Part shown: positions 28,557-38,202 of the stretch, piece by piece
Position numbering within the stretch: the stretch's first letter is position 1
Layout of the letters: each line of letters begins with the position of its first letter
Source of the DNA: Poriferisodalis sp965205175
Lineage (GTDB): Bacteria > Actinomycetota > Acidimicrobiia > Acidimicrobiales > Poriferisodalaceae
Length of the DNA: 64,000 bases
Reading direction: 5' to 3'
Assembly (NCBI RefSeq): GCF_965205175.1
Contig: NZ_OZ242038.1
Coordinates: forward strand, 2,604,001 to 2,668,000
Notes under the pieces: model-generated
Told to the model about the DNA's origin: nothing
Databases searched by the model: none
The model's input: the letters and a program-made list of their open reading frames with translations, nothing else
Made by a program: the position numbers and the translations under genes

Positions 28557-31529
28557 TCAGGCGACGCGGGCAATCTCGCGTTCGGTGTACGTCTCGATCA
28601 CATCGCCTTCCTTCAAGTCCGAGAAATCGCTCAGACCGATGCCGCACTCCATTCCCGCGGACACAGCAGCGACATCGTCTTGGAAGTGTCGCAACGACGC
28701 GATCGCACCCTTCCAGATAATCAGGCCGTCACGCAGGAATCTGACCTTCGCGCCGCTCGACACGCTGCCGTGCTCGACGACGCAGCCGGCCACCGGCCCG
28801 ACTCCCGAAATGCGAAAGACCTGACGAACCTGTGCCTCGCCTACCACGACTTCTTCGAATTCGGGCGCGAGCAGCCCGACCATGGCGTTCTGAACGTCGG
28901 AGATGAGGTCGTAGATGACCTCATAGAGCCGAACTTCGACGTCCTCTGCTTCTGCGATCTGGCGTGCGTTGCGGTCGGGTCGCACGTTGAAGCCGATAAT
29001 GGTGGCGTCCGATGCCGCTGCGAGCTGCACATCATTCTCATTGATGCCGCCGACGCCTCGGCTGACGAAAGCCAGCTTGACGTCGGATCGCTCAAGTTTG
29101 CGCAGGCTGTCGGTCACTGCCTCAAGCGAGCCGTGGACATCTGCTTTGAGCACCAAGTTGAGGGTGGCAGTCTCCCCCGCTTGCACCTGCTTGAAGATGT
29201 CCTCCAGCCGTGCACCGCCGCCTCCGCCGGCAGTGCCGGCCAAGCGTGCTTGACGCTGCCAGTGCTCGCGTGTCTCTGCCGCGTGGGCTGCGGTCTTCTC
29301 GTCCGGCGCCACGACGAACAGATCGCCCGCGCTTGCCACCTCGCCGAGGCCGAGCACTTCCACGGGTGTGGACGGACCAGCCTCGCTGATCGCAACGCCG
29401 CGATCATCGGTCATCGCACGCACACGTCCCCAAGCCGCGCCGGCGACCATCGGCTCGCCGATGCGCAGCGTGCCGCGTTGCACCAGCACGGTGGCAACCG
29501 AACCGCGGCCGCGGTCCAGATGCGCCTCCAACACGATGCCGACGGCGCGTGACTCAGCCGGTGCAGTGAGTTCCTCGAGTTCGGCAACGAGCAAGATCTG
29601 GTCCAGCAAGTCCTCGATGCCCTCACCGGTCATGGCAGACATGGGGACGGTGATCACCTCGCCGCCATAGGACTCGGGCACGAGACCGCGCTCGGCCAGC
29701 TGGGCCCGGACACGCTCGACATCGGCGCCGGGCCGATCGATCTTGTTCACCGCGACGATGATCGACACGTCGGCTGCACGTGCATGGTCGATGGCCTCGA
29801 CCGTCTGCGGCATGACACCGTCATCGGCAGCCACCACCAGCACGACGATGTCGGTAGCTTCCGCTCCCCGGGCTCGCATCGCCGTGAAGGCCTCGTGGCC
29901 TGGGGTGTCGATGAACGTAATCGGGTGACCGTTGCGAACCGTCTGATGTGCGCCGATGTGCTGGGTGATGCCGCCCGCTTCGCCCTCGACGACATTCGTG
30001 GAACGGATCCGGTCCAGCAGCAGCGTCTTGCCGTGGTCGACGTGGCCCATGACGGTGACCACCGGCGGCCGCGGGCGGGCATCGTGGTCGTCTGAGGTGA
30101 TCTCGAGCGCCCGCAGCAGCTTCCCTTCCTGCTCCGCGCCGGGATCGATGATGCGCACGTCGACGCCGAGCTCAGCAGCAAACAGCTCGATCATGTCATC
30201 GCTCAGCGACTGCGTGGCCGTCACCATCTCGTCTTGCTGCAGGAGGAATCGAACGACGTCAGCAGGCGAGCGATTCAGTCGAGGGGCCATCGCTTGAGGT
30301 GTCGATCCCCGCTCGATCGTGACCTCGCCTTCAGGCACGGGCGCATCGACCGGCGTGTAGGCAGTGACCTGCTGGGGCTGCAGCTCCTCGCGCTGACGCC
30401 GGCGACGACGACGCGGGCGCTGACCGCGCGGCCCCGGTGCACGTCCGCCACGCGGACCTGACGGTCGTGCGCCAGGCGGGCCGGGCGGACGTCCGCCCGG
30501 CATCGCAGGCACTCCGGGGTGAGCTCGTCCGCCGCCGGCAGCGCTGCGATGGGGACGGTCACCGCCCCCAGCGGGACGCCGGAATCCACCCGGGGGGCCC
30601 GACCGACCAGGGCCGCCGCTGCGCGCCGAGGTGCGAGGCGGGCTCGGTGGCGGGGGAATCGGCTTGCCGGAACCGGACCGAGGCGGCGGCGGGATCGGGC
30701 GGCCGTCGGACGACTTCGGCGGCAGCGGCAATCGAGGCGGCAGCAGAGGCTCTGGTGCCTGCTCCGGCGCCTCCTGGCGTGCCGAGGGCCGTCCGGACGG
30801 CGGCAAGACCGGCCGCGCTGACTCTTGGCCGCTGGAGGTGACGAGCCGCCGCGGCGGCGGCAGGTCCGGCGGTCCAGCTGTGGCCGCGACGGTGTCCGAC
30901 GACGCAGCAATCTGCGACCCCTGACCCGACTGGCCGGCGCCGGAGGGCGTTGTGTCCCGCTGTGCTGCGCTCGACGGTGGCGGCATCGGCGGAGCGGCGG
31001 CAGCCGGCTTGACCGGCTGGTCCGGCTTCGGGGCGGGCACGTCGGCGACCTCAGCAGTTCGCGAGGCTGTCCGCGGCGCAGGCCCTTCCGGTGCATTCGG
31101 CTGAGCCGGCGCAGCCGAGGGCTCAAGATGGGCTGCCGCGGCAGTACCGGTGCGCGGCAGGGGATGTCGTGCTCCCGACGCGAAATCTGCGCCGTACTGA
31201 CGACCGGCCGGCTCGGGTCGCTCCCGCTCCGAGGACGCAGACGACGATTCGCGACGTTCGTTCGCACGCCCGGAGGCGGAGACGGACCGCGCCGATGCAG
31301 CCCCCTGGCGGGACGCGGTCTTGCGTGAGGCGTCCTGGCGAGCGGGCGCCTGGTCACCGATCAGTCCGTCACGCTTTGCCTTGCGTCGGACGCGGTCGGC
31401 CTGCTGGTCCTCCATGCTGGACGAGTGCGTCTTGACGCCGATGCCCAGCGACTCGCACAAGTCGAGCACGTCATTGAGCCCAATGCCCAACTCCTTGGAG
31501 AGTTCGTGAACGCGGACTTTCTTGGGCAA
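28557..31529 (-). CDS. infB: Translation initiation factor IF-2
   Basis: A 990-residue GTPase that places initiator tRNA on the ribosome. The N-terminal IF2_N motif (VHELSKELGIGLNDVLDLC) is at residues 7-25. About 350 residues rich in Pro, Gly, Ala and Arg follow, with PPPRSGSGKPIPPPPSPP-type stretches, then a basic patch. The G domain has GHVDHGKT near 494-501, DTPGHE near 539-544 and NKID near 592-595. Domains II-IV follow. The start is a TTG with AGAAGGA upstream. It follows nusA by 102 bp; the ylxR gene usually found there is absent. Confidence 0.96.
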   Translation of the reverse strand: MPKKVRVHELSKELGIGLNDVLDLCESLGIGVKTHSSSMEDQQADRVRRKAKRDGLIGDQAPARQDASRKTASRQGAASARSVSASGRANERRESSSASSERERPEPAGRQYGADFASGARHPLPRTGTAAAAHLEPSAAPAQPNAPEGPAPRTASRTAEVADVPAPKPDQPVKPAAAAPPMPPPSSAAQRDTTPSGAGQSGQGSQIAASSDTVAATAGPPDLPPPRRLVTSSGQESARPVLPPSGRPSARQEAPEQAPEPLLPPRLPLPPKSSDGRPIPPPPRSGSGKPIPPPPSPPRTSARSGGPGRSGPPGGFRRPAGGGDRPHRSAAGGGRAHPGVPAMPGGRPPGPPGARPSGPRGGRAPGPRGQRPRRRRRRQREELQPQQVTAYTPVDAPVPEGEVTIERGSTPQAMAPRLNRSPADVVRFLLQQDEMVTATQSLSDDMIELFAAELGVDVRIIDPGAEQEGKLLRALEITSDDHDARPRPPVVTVMGHVDHGKTLLLDRIRSTNVVEGEAGGITQHIGAHQTVRNGHPITFIDTPGHEAFTAMRARGAEATDIVVLVVAADDGVMPQTVEAIDHARAADVSIIVAVNKIDRPGADVERVRAQLAERGLVPESYGGEVITVPMSAMTGEGIEDLLDQILLVAELEELTAPAESRAVGIVLEAHLDRGRGSVATVLVQRGTLRIGEPMVAGAAWGRVRAMTDDRGVAISEAGPSTPVEVLGLGEVASAGDLFVVAPDEKTAAHAAETREHWQRQARLAGTAGGGGGARLEDIFKQVQAGETATLNLVLKADVHGSLEAVTDSLRKLERSDVKLAFVSRGVGGINENDVQLAAASDATIIGFNVRPDRNARQIAEAEDVEVRLYEVIYDLISDVQNAMVGLLAPEFEEVVVGEAQVRQVFRISGVGPVAGCVVEHGSVSSGAKVRFLRDGLIIWKGAIASLRHFQDDVAAVSAGMECGIGLSDFSDLKEGDVIETYTEREIARVA

Positions 31530-31631
31530 GCGGTCGGTCCTTCTTTCGGCAGCCGACGTGTCGGCAGATGAGGGGACGCTGGGCGGGGTCCAGAGAACGA
31601 AACGGGGACGCGAGGAGCAGGCCCATCGGCC

Positions 31632-32816
31632 TCAAGGCGTCGTCGACTCCGACAGCAGGGTACTGGTGCCAGCCTCCGCAGGGCTCTGGGCGGCGTCGGC
31701 ATCGTGCCGTTCGGCAGCCGCTTGGGTCCACTGACCCGCGGTGATTGCTTCGCTGCCGTCCGCGGGAACCCACGTCTGCTCGCCCGTGTCCGGGTCGGTC
31801 ACCCACTCCCCCTCGGCCCATTCCTCGCCCGAGTAGCCGGCCTCTTCGTCAGCGATCTGGGTCTCGCTCTTGATGTCGATGCGCCACCCGGTCAGCCTCG
31901 CCGCCAAGCGCGCATTCTGGCCCTCCCGCCCGATCGCCAGTGACAGCTGATGGTCCGGAACCACCACCTCGGCAACACCCTCATCTGTGTGGAAGCGAAC
32001 CTCGCGGACACGAGCGGGGGACAGCGCTTTGGCCACGAAGTCGTGGAGGTCGTCGGAGAACGGGACGATGTCGATCTTCTCGCCACGGAGCTCGTTCACG
32101 ACCTGGCGCACCCGGCTGCCGCGGGCCCCCACACACGCGCCGACCGGGTCGATGTTCTGATCATTGGACCATACGGCGATCTTCGTTCGATGACCCGGCT
32201 CGCGTGCGCATGCCTTGAGCTCGACCACGCCGTCAGAGATCTCGGGGACCTCCAGCTTGAACAACTCGCGAATCAGCCCGGGATGGGTGCGCGACACCAC
32301 GATCTGGGGACCCTTGGCGGTCTTGCGGACCTCCACGATGTAGGCCTTGAGGCGGCTGTTGGGCTCAGGCCGCTCGTAGGGAACCTGCTCGGACTGCGGC
32401 AGCAGCGCTTCGACTCGGCCTAAGTCGAGCAAGGTGTAGCGGGCGTCGTTCTGCTGGATGATGCCCGTGACGATGTCGCCCTCGCGCCCGGCGTACTCGT
32501 CGTACTTCATGTCCCGCTCGACTTCGCGGATGCGCTGATTGAGGACTTGACGGACCGTCTGAGCCACAATTCTGCCGAGATCGTCCGGCGTGTCGTCCCA
32601 TTCCCGCACGACGTTGCCCTCTTCGTCGACGTCCTGGGCATAGACGGTGATGTTGAATGACTCGTCGATGATGACGTACGCCTGCTCCGCAGCGCCTTCG
32701 CGGCGCTTGTACGCGGATTCAAGGCCGTTCGCCACGGCTTCGAGCAGGACGTCGGTAGCCATGCCTTTCTCGGCCGCGAGCGCTTGAAGCGCCTCCATGA
32801 TCTCCGGGCTGTTCAT
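31632..32816 (-). CDS. nusA: Transcription termination/antitermination protein NusA
   Basis: A 394-residue RNA polymerase-associated factor. The N-terminal domain is followed by an S1 domain (about 108-180), then KH1 (DPVGACVGARGSRVRQVVNEL) and KH2 (LSLAIGREGQNARLAARLTG). About 60 acidic residues at the C terminus (after IKSETQIADEEAGYS) have no clear domain. The ATG has AGGGAGG upstream. rimP, usually directly upstream, is missing; instead there are 149 bp and then ispG. Confidence 0.96.
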   Translation of the reverse strand: MNSPEIMEALQALAAEKGMATDVLLEAVANGLESAYKRREGAAEQAYVIIDESFNITVYAQDVDEEGNVVREWDDTPDDLGRIVAQTVRQVLNQRIREVERDMKYDEYAGREGDIVTGIIQQNDARYTLLDLGRVEALLPQSEQVPYERPEPNSRLKAYIVEVRKTAKGPQIVVSRTHPGLIRELFKLEVPEISDGVVELKACAREPGHRTKIAVWSNDQNIDPVGACVGARGSRVRQVVNELRGEKIDIVPFSDDLHDFVAKALSPARVREVRFHTDEGVAEVVVPDHQLSLAIGREGQNARLAARLTGWRIDIKSETQIADEEAGYSGEEWAEGEWVTDPDTGEQTWVPADGSEAITAGQWTQAAAERHDADAAQSPAEAGTSTLLSESTTP

Positions 32817-32965
32817 CGTCGGTGCCTCCCTGCGGCGGTTCGCCGGCGGAAGGACGCGTGCGCAGAGCCGACGACCAGCCGAAACTGTCCTGCGCTCGGG
32901 AGGCTAACAGCGCATCGGAATTCGACGTACGCGAGCCGGCCTGGCCGGATTCGGGACTGGCGACG

Positions 32966-34186
32966 TCAAGACCGACGACGACGACGGATGAGCGCAATGC
33001 GCTCATCGGCGTGGTTGACGTCGTCGCCCTGCTCGCTCACGAGTGCGGCGCGGTCCGCCTCAGCTGCTGCCGCCGCACCGGAGTCAGCACGGGCGAGCGC
33101 GGCCTCGATGCCGTCGGCCGCGACGATCCGAGCCCAGCGAACCAGTGCCGCGACCATCTCCTCCTCGGGCACCACCGACACGACCTGGCCCTTGACGAAC
33201 AGATGACCGCGGCCCCGGCCTGCGGCGATGCCCAGATCGGCACTGCGGGCCTCGCCCGGACCGTTCACCACGCATCCCATGACCGCCACTTGCACGGGCA
33301 GGTCGAGTTCGCTCAAGGCAGATTGCGCTGCGTGGGCCACCGAGATGACATCTACCTCCGCGCGGCCGCACGACGGACACGCAATGAGGTCCGTGCCCGA
33401 GCGCTCCCGCAGTCCCAACGATTGGAGCAGCTGCTGTCCCGCCTCGGCTTCTTGGACCGGGTCCGCGGTGAGGCTGTAGCGAATCGTGTCGCCGATGCCC
33501 TCGTTGAGCAGGGTCGCGATGCCCGCGGTTGCCTTCACCAGGCCGCCAGGCGGCGGGCCGGCTTCGGTGACGCCGAGATGCAGCGGATAGTCCACCTCGT
33601 CGGCGAGCATCCGATACGACTCCACCATCAGCGGCACGTCGCTGGCCTTCACCGAGATCTTGACGTCGTCGAATCCCACGTCTTGGAAGTAGCCGAGCTC
33701 CCGCTTGGCTGACTCGACCAGCGCAGCAGGCGTCATGCCCAAGCGCGACTCGATGTCAGGATCGAGCGAGCCGCCGTTCACGCCGATGCGAATGGGGACG
33801 CCGCGATCTCGCGCCTCGGTCGCGACGGCGCGAATCTGTTCAGGCTTGCGGATATTGCCCGGATTCAATCGCAGGCAGGCCACGCCTGCGTCGAGCGCTG
33901 CGAGCGCGAGCCGATACTGGAAGTGGACATCGGCCACGAGCGGCACGGGCGAGCGGGGAACGATCCGCGCGAGCGCTTCGACGGCGGCCGCGTCGTTTGC
34001 TGTGCAGCGGACCACGTCGGCGCCGGCGCCGGCCAGCGCGTAGATCTGCGCGAGCGTGCCATCGACGTCCGACGTCTTGGTGGTGGTCATCGACTGCACC
34101 GAAATCGGTGCTCCGCCCCCGACAGCAACATCGCCGACCTGCACTCGGCGAGTTCGCCGTCGGGGGTAGGTCACCGGCGGACTCAT
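32966..34186 (-). CDS. ispG: 4-hydroxy-3-methylbut-2-enyl-diphosphate synthase
   Basis: A 406-residue [4Fe-4S] enzyme of the MEP isoprenoid pathway (also called GcpE). The TIM-barrel part begins with GAPISVQSMTTT and contains LRLNPGNIR and RIGVNGGSLD. The C-terminal cluster domain has CPSCGR and GCVVNGPGE, which supply the three cysteines and the glutamate ligand. About 30 extra residues at the end are acidic then basic (RRRRRS). It follows the rip gene by 27 nt; with dxr two genes upstream this makes two MEP-pathway genes in one operon. Confidence 0.96.
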   Translation of the reverse strand: MSPPVTYPRRRTRRVQVGDVAVGGGAPISVQSMTTTKTSDVDGTLAQIYALAGAGADVVRCTANDAAAVEALARIVPRSPVPLVADVHFQYRLALAALDAGVACLRLNPGNIRKPEQIRAVATEARDRGVPIRIGVNGGSLDPDIESRLGMTPAALVESAKRELGYFQDVGFDDVKISVKASDVPLMVESYRMLADEVDYPLHLGVTEAGPPPGGLVKATAGIATLLNEGIGDTIRYSLTADPVQEAEAGQQLLQSLGLRERSGTDLIACPSCGRAEVDVISVAHAAQSALSELDLPVQVAVMGCVVNGPGEARSADLGIAAGRGRGHLFVKGQVVSVVPEEEMVAALVRWARIVAADGIEAALARADSGAAAAAEADRAALVSEQGDDVNHADERIALIRRRRRS

Positions 34187-34213
34187 CTCGCTTCGGCCAC
34201 TGCGTCGCGCCTC

Positions 34214-35461
34214 CTACAGATCCACGGGATTGGCGACGTCCAGGTAGACCAGCCCGATCGCCAACAGGACGAGCACGGTCGCCACGACGACGACAATGGG
34301 CGTCAGCGCGCGCGGATCGCTCAGGTAGCGGCTGCGTCCGCCTCGTTCCCGCCAGCGCTCGTAGGTCGCAACGGCCGCGTGGCCTCCGTCGAACGGCGGC
34401 ACCGGCAACATGTTGAACACGCCGAAGAAGACGTTGACCGCGGCAAACATCGTCAGCCGCTCGGACCACCCCCATCGGTTGTCGGCAGCCAGATCCACGA
34501 TGCCCACGACGCTCAACGGTCGCGAACTGAGGTCGTCGTTGGCGGAACGATCGCCGGGCGGGGAGATAATTCGGTCCACTACCTGGCCGAAGTTCGCGGT
34601 CAGCGACCAGATGCCGCGAGCCGAATCGGCGATCATGCGCCCGACGTCGACGATCGCACGGCCGGCCGCAACGGGCAGTCCGGCGGTCCGGTAGGTCATC
34701 GCCTGGGCTGCCGCGATCCCGAGGCGGCCAGTGCCGCTGTCGGGGTCGGTGGCCAACGTCGTCTCGGCACCGAACAGCGCCCCGTCCCGCTCGATCATCA
34801 GCAACACTGATTCACCGGGTCGAGACTGCACCTCGGACTTGAAGACGCTCCAGTCCTCGGTGGCGATGCCGTTGACGCTCACGATGCGATCTCCCGGGCT
34901 GATGCCCGCGGCTACAGCGGGATGCTCGGCGCCGTCGTGCGGACCCGTCACCTCAGCCACCTGCCAGCGGGGGGTCGGCGCGCCGAACGCTGCATGCAAG
35001 AGCACCAGTGCGATCAGCGCCATCGCCACGTGCATCAGCGAACCGGCGCACACGACGAGCAGACGACGGGGGTAGCTCTTCGTCCGGTAGGCCCGGTGCT
35101 CGTCGCCCGGCTTGACTGCATCGCTGCTGGACATGCCGATGATACGGACGTATGCGCCGAGCGGCAGGGCGCGCAGGCCATAGGTGGTCTCGCCGCGGCG
35201 GAAGCTCCACAGCCGCGGGCCGAAACCCAAGAAGAAGTCGGTCACTTTCATGCCGACGGCGCGGGCGGCGGCGTAGTGGCCGAGCTCGTGCATCGCCAGC
35301 ACGCCGGCCAGCACCGTCGCCACGCCGACGACGAACGGGGCACGCCACACCGCGAATGCCAGCGCCACGAGCGCCGCAATCGCGCCGACGGCACGCGCCG
35401 ATGTGCCCGGCCTCGGCGCGTGGGATCCGAACGCGCGGGGCTCGTAGGCGTGACCCTTCAT
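34214..35461 (-). CDS. Site-2 intramembrane metalloprotease (M50, RseP/Rip1 type)
   Basis: A 415-residue membrane protease that cuts transmembrane anti-sigma factors or similar substrates within the bilayer. HELGH (about residues 58-62) is the zinc-binding active site, followed by FFLGFGPRLWSF. A PDZ domain with ISPGDRIVSVNG lies near 190-201. The second active-site motif, NMLPVPPFDGGH, supplies the aspartate ligand near the C terminus. It matches Rip1 in location between dxr and ispG. The ATG overlaps the dxr stop as ATGA. Confidence 0.93.
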   Translation of the reverse strand: MKGHAYEPRAFGSHAPRPGTSARAVGAIAALVALAFAVWRAPFVVGVATVLAGVLAMHELGHYAAARAVGMKVTDFFLGFGPRLWSFRRGETTYGLRALPLGAYVRIIGMSSSDAVKPGDEHRAYRTKSYPRRLLVVCAGSLMHVAMALIALVLLHAAFGAPTPRWQVAEVTGPHDGAEHPAVAAGISPGDRIVSVNGIATEDWSVFKSEVQSRPGESVLLMIERDGALFGAETTLATDPDSGTGRLGIAAAQAMTYRTAGLPVAAGRAIVDVGRMIADSARGIWSLTANFGQVVDRIISPPGDRSANDDLSSRPLSVVGIVDLAADNRWGWSERLTMFAAVNVFFGVFNMLPVPPFDGGHAAVATYERWRERGGRSRYLSDPRALTPIVVVVATVLVLLAIGLVYLDVANPVDL

Positions 35462-36612
35462 GCGCAGATGTCCGTCACGGCTTGAGCGGCAAAGCGGCGC
35501 CCCTCGCCATCAGCGGCGATGACGGCATCGACGCTGCTCGCGTCGGCGCCGTCGTGATGCTCCATTGCGCAGGAGATCACGCCTTCGATCTCGTGCCAAC
35601 GCAGCCGACCGCCCAAGAACGCGCCCACGGCATGCTCGTTGGCGCCGTTCAGCCATGCGGGTGCGGTGCCGCCTGACCGGCCTGCGTCGTACGCCAGACG
35701 CAGGCAGCCGAAGGTCTCCGTGTCCGGCAACTCGAACTCCAAAGCGCCGACCGAGGACCAGTCGACGGTGCCGAACGGAGTGCCGATTCGCTCGGGGAAG
35801 GCCAAGGCGTAGCCGATCGGCAAGCGCATGTCCGGCGAGGAGAGCTGCGCAACAGTGCTGCCGTCGGCAAAGGTCACCATCGAGTGGACGACCGACTGCG
35901 GCTGAATCAGCACTTCGATCTGGTCGTAGCTCACGCCGAACAGCTCGTGTGCCTCGATGACTTCGAGTCCCTTGTTCATCAGCGTCGAAGAATCGACCGT
36001 GATCTTGGGTCCCATCGACCACGTGGGGTGCGCCAAGGCCTCCGCAACCGTCACGTTGCGCAGTTCGTCGACCTGACGGCCCCGAAAGGGTCCGCCGCTG
36101 CCGGTGAGCATCAGCCGCGCCGGTGGCGCCGACTGTCCGGCGAGGCACTGATGCAGCGCACTGTGCTCGCTGTCGACCGGAACGATCTCGGCCCCGGGAA
36201 CTGACCGCAGCGGCTGCACCAGCGGACCAGCGGCAATGAGGCTCTCCTTGTTCGCGAGCGCCAAGCGGCGCCCAGCCCTCAGCGCCGCCAAGGTGACGCC
36301 CAAGCCCGCGAAACCCACCACGCCGTTCACGACGACCTCGGCCGTGCTCGCCAGATCGGCGAAGCTGCTCGGGCCGGCCAGCACCTCGACGCCGACGGGC
36401 AAGCCGGCTCGCAGCTCTGGCGCCAGTCGGGCATCACCGATGGCGACCGCTGCCGGCGCGAACTCCACGGCCTGCACTGCGAGCTCGCGCACCGAGCTGT
36501 TCGCGGCCAGCGCCACCACGCGGAACCGGTCCGGTTCGGACCGAACCACGTCCAGCGTCTGGGTGCCGATGGATCCCGTCGAGCCGAGCACCGCGACGGT
36601 CGTCGCGCCCAT
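35458..36612 (-). CDS. dxr: 1-deoxy-D-xylulose 5-phosphate reductoisomerase
   Basis: A 384-residue NADPH enzyme of the MEP pathway. It opens with the nucleotide motif VAVLGSTGSIGTQTLDVV. The active-site segments LANKESLIAAG, PVDSEHSAL and GSGGPFRG are intact, as is HPTWSMGPKITVDSSTLMNK. The ATG at 36612 puts the conserved motif six residues from the start; the frame is open further upstream but without conserved sequence. It is followed with a 4-bp overlap by the rip gene. Confidence 0.95.
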   Translation of the reverse strand: MGATTVAVLGSTGSIGTQTLDVVRSEPDRFRVVALAANSSVRELAVQAVEFAPAAVAIGDARLAPELRAGLPVGVEVLAGPSSFADLASTAEVVVNGVVGFAGLGVTLAALRAGRRLALANKESLIAAGPLVQPLRSVPGAEIVPVDSEHSALHQCLAGQSAPPARLMLTGSGGPFRGRQVDELRNVTVAEALAHPTWSMGPKITVDSSTLMNKGLEVIEAHELFGVSYDQIEVLIQPQSVVHSMVTFADGSTVAQLSSPDMRLPIGYALAFPERIGTPFGTVDWSSVGALEFELPDTETFGCLRLAYDAGRSGGTAPAWLNGANEHAVGAFLGGRLRWHEIEGVISCAMEHHDGADASSVDAVIAADGEGRRFAAQAVTDICA

Positions 36613-36681
36613 GCGTCTAGTCCGCGACGCAGGTGCTCCGTGCGCCGCACGCACTCGCGCACAGCTGCGCCGACGGAGCAC

Positions 36682-38202
36682 TCATGCGGGCAGGTCCACG
36701 ACGTTCATGCCGACGAAGTATGCGACCGGCAGCGAGAAGAGCAGTGCATCGAAGCGGTCGAGGACACCGCCGTGGCCGGGCAGCAGATTGCCCATGTCCT
36801 TGATGGCCACATCTCGCTTGACCATTGACTGCGTCAGATCGCCGAGCGGTGCCGCGAGCCCGACGGCGAGGCTCAGCCACAGCGCGTCGAGGAGACTTGC
36901 GGTCCACGGGAACACGCCAGGAAAGCGATTGAGCACAAGCGTGGTGATCACCACCGACAGCACGATGCCTCCGATGAGCCCCTCATGGGTCTTGTTCGGG
37001 CTGATCCGCGCGGGCAGGCGGCTCTGGCCCGTCGTGCGTCCGACGACGTATCCGCCGACGTCGTACACGACGGTCCCGATCACGGCGCCGATCAGCAGCG
37101 AGTCTCCGTTCGGTTCGCGCAGCATCAGCGCAGCAAAGGACCCCAGACCGCCGACCCACAGCAGGCCCAGTGCGGTGATGGCCATATTGGCGGTCGGATG
37201 CTCGCGTTCGACGCCGAACAGGAACCAGCAGAAGATCGTCGCAGCGGAGATGACGAGCACGATCGGGTACGCCTCGACGCCCCGCAGATGCACAGCTACC
37301 GTCAGGCTGGCTACACCCGCAAGGCCTGCGAGTGTGGCCGGGCGATAGCCCAGCGGCCGAGCAGCCCGGTAGAACTCCGCCGCTGCGAGGACCAACACGA
37401 TCGCGATGAGCGCAACGGTGACAGCATCGCCCAGACGCAGCGCGCCGAAGAACAGCGCCCCAAGCACGACGCCCACCGCAGTAGCAGCCGGCAGATTGCG
37501 GCCGGAGCGGCCCGTGTCGTCAGGGGCATCGCGCACGACAGTCCGGGCCTCATCGCTCACGATTCCACGCTCCTCATAGTCTTGGTTCCCCTCGCGCCAG
37601 TGAGATGCGGACGCATCCAGCTCCGCCCACTGGGCGAAGCGATCGGTATCTGTCTGCACTGTCCCGGCAGCGGGCGACGGCACGTCTGCGGGGGGGATCG
37701 CCCGCACATCAGCCTGCGTCGGCGCCGTGCCAGTAGGCGGAACGGCTGGAGGCGAACCGTCTGTTGGCGAATCGAACAACGGCTGATAGCCGATGTGAGG
37801 ATCAGAGATCGTCGCTGCAGCACCGTGGGCTTGGTCCTGTCCCGATTCGCTGTGTTCACCGGCCGAATCGCTCGGTTCAGCCTGATGGCCGGCCGCTGCG
37901 CTCGCTTCGGACAGCGCAGAAGCCTCGCCGACCAAGCGCGGGTCGTCGGGCAGCTGGGGAAACATGCGCGAGCCTCCGCGTCGTTGCGGCTTGGCAGCCG
38001 GAACGACTGGCTCGGCGGTGTCAGCGTCTCTGGCAGCGTCGAAGCTCACCAGCGGCTGCGTCGAGCCCAGCGGATCCTCGTCGCTCATCGGATCGTCGTT
38101 GCTCGTCGGAGCTTGAGATGCAGGATCGCTGGGCCCGGAAGCGGAGTGCGTCGGCGGATGCGCGCTGGTGTCGGACATATGCCTGCAGACCTGCTCAGTC
38201 AC
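36682..38202 (-). CDS. cdsA: Phosphatidate cytidylyltransferase with long disordered N-terminal extension
   Basis: A 506-residue enzyme making CDP-diacylglycerol for phospholipid synthesis. The C-terminal 265 residues hold the membrane core, with the CTP-transferase signature SMVKRDVAIKDMGNLLPGHGG followed by DRFD, written in the family as S-x-x-K-R-x-x-x-K-D...PGHGG...D. About 240 residues before it are rich in Ser, Pro, Asp and Gly, contain RGGSRMFPQLPDDPR, and look disordered. The GTG at 38202 overlaps the frr stop (GTGA); an ATG at 38178 with GCAGG upstream is an alternative. Confidence 0.92.
   Translation of the reverse strand: MTEQVCRHMSDTSAHPPTHSASGPSDPASQAPTSNDDPMSDEDPLGSTQPLVSFDAARDADTAEPVVPAAKPQRRGGSRMFPQLPDDPRLVGEASALSEASAAAGHQAEPSDSAGEHSESGQDQAHGAAATISDPHIGYQPLFDSPTDGSPPAVPPTGTAPTQADVRAIPPADVPSPAAGTVQTDTDRFAQWAELDASASHWREGNQDYEERGIVSDEARTVVRDAPDDTGRSGRNLPAATAVGVVLGALFFGALRLGDAVTVALIAIVLVLAAAEFYRAARPLGYRPATLAGLAGVASLTVAVHLRGVEAYPIVLVISAATIFCWFLFGVEREHPTANMAITALGLLWVGGLGSFAALMLREPNGDSLLIGAVIGTVVYDVGGYVVGRTTGQSRLPARISPNKTHEGLIGGIVLSVVITTLVLNRFPGVFPWTASLLDALWLSLAVGLAAPLGDLTQSMVKRDVAIKDMGNLLPGHGGVLDRFDALLFSLPVAYFVGMNVVDLPA

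Noticed and set aside
31361..31702. Possible YlxR gene between nusA and infB
   Set aside because: The translated sequence has none of the YlxR motifs and overlaps infB out of frame.
32936..32948. CCGGCC-T-GGCCGG hairpin before nusA as a terminator
   Set aside because: Loop too small and no T-tract; common in GC-rich DNA.
36236..37348. 370-codon plus-strand frame over cdsA and dxr
   Set aside because: Composition is typical of an antisense shadow; cdsA and dxr on the other strand are clear.
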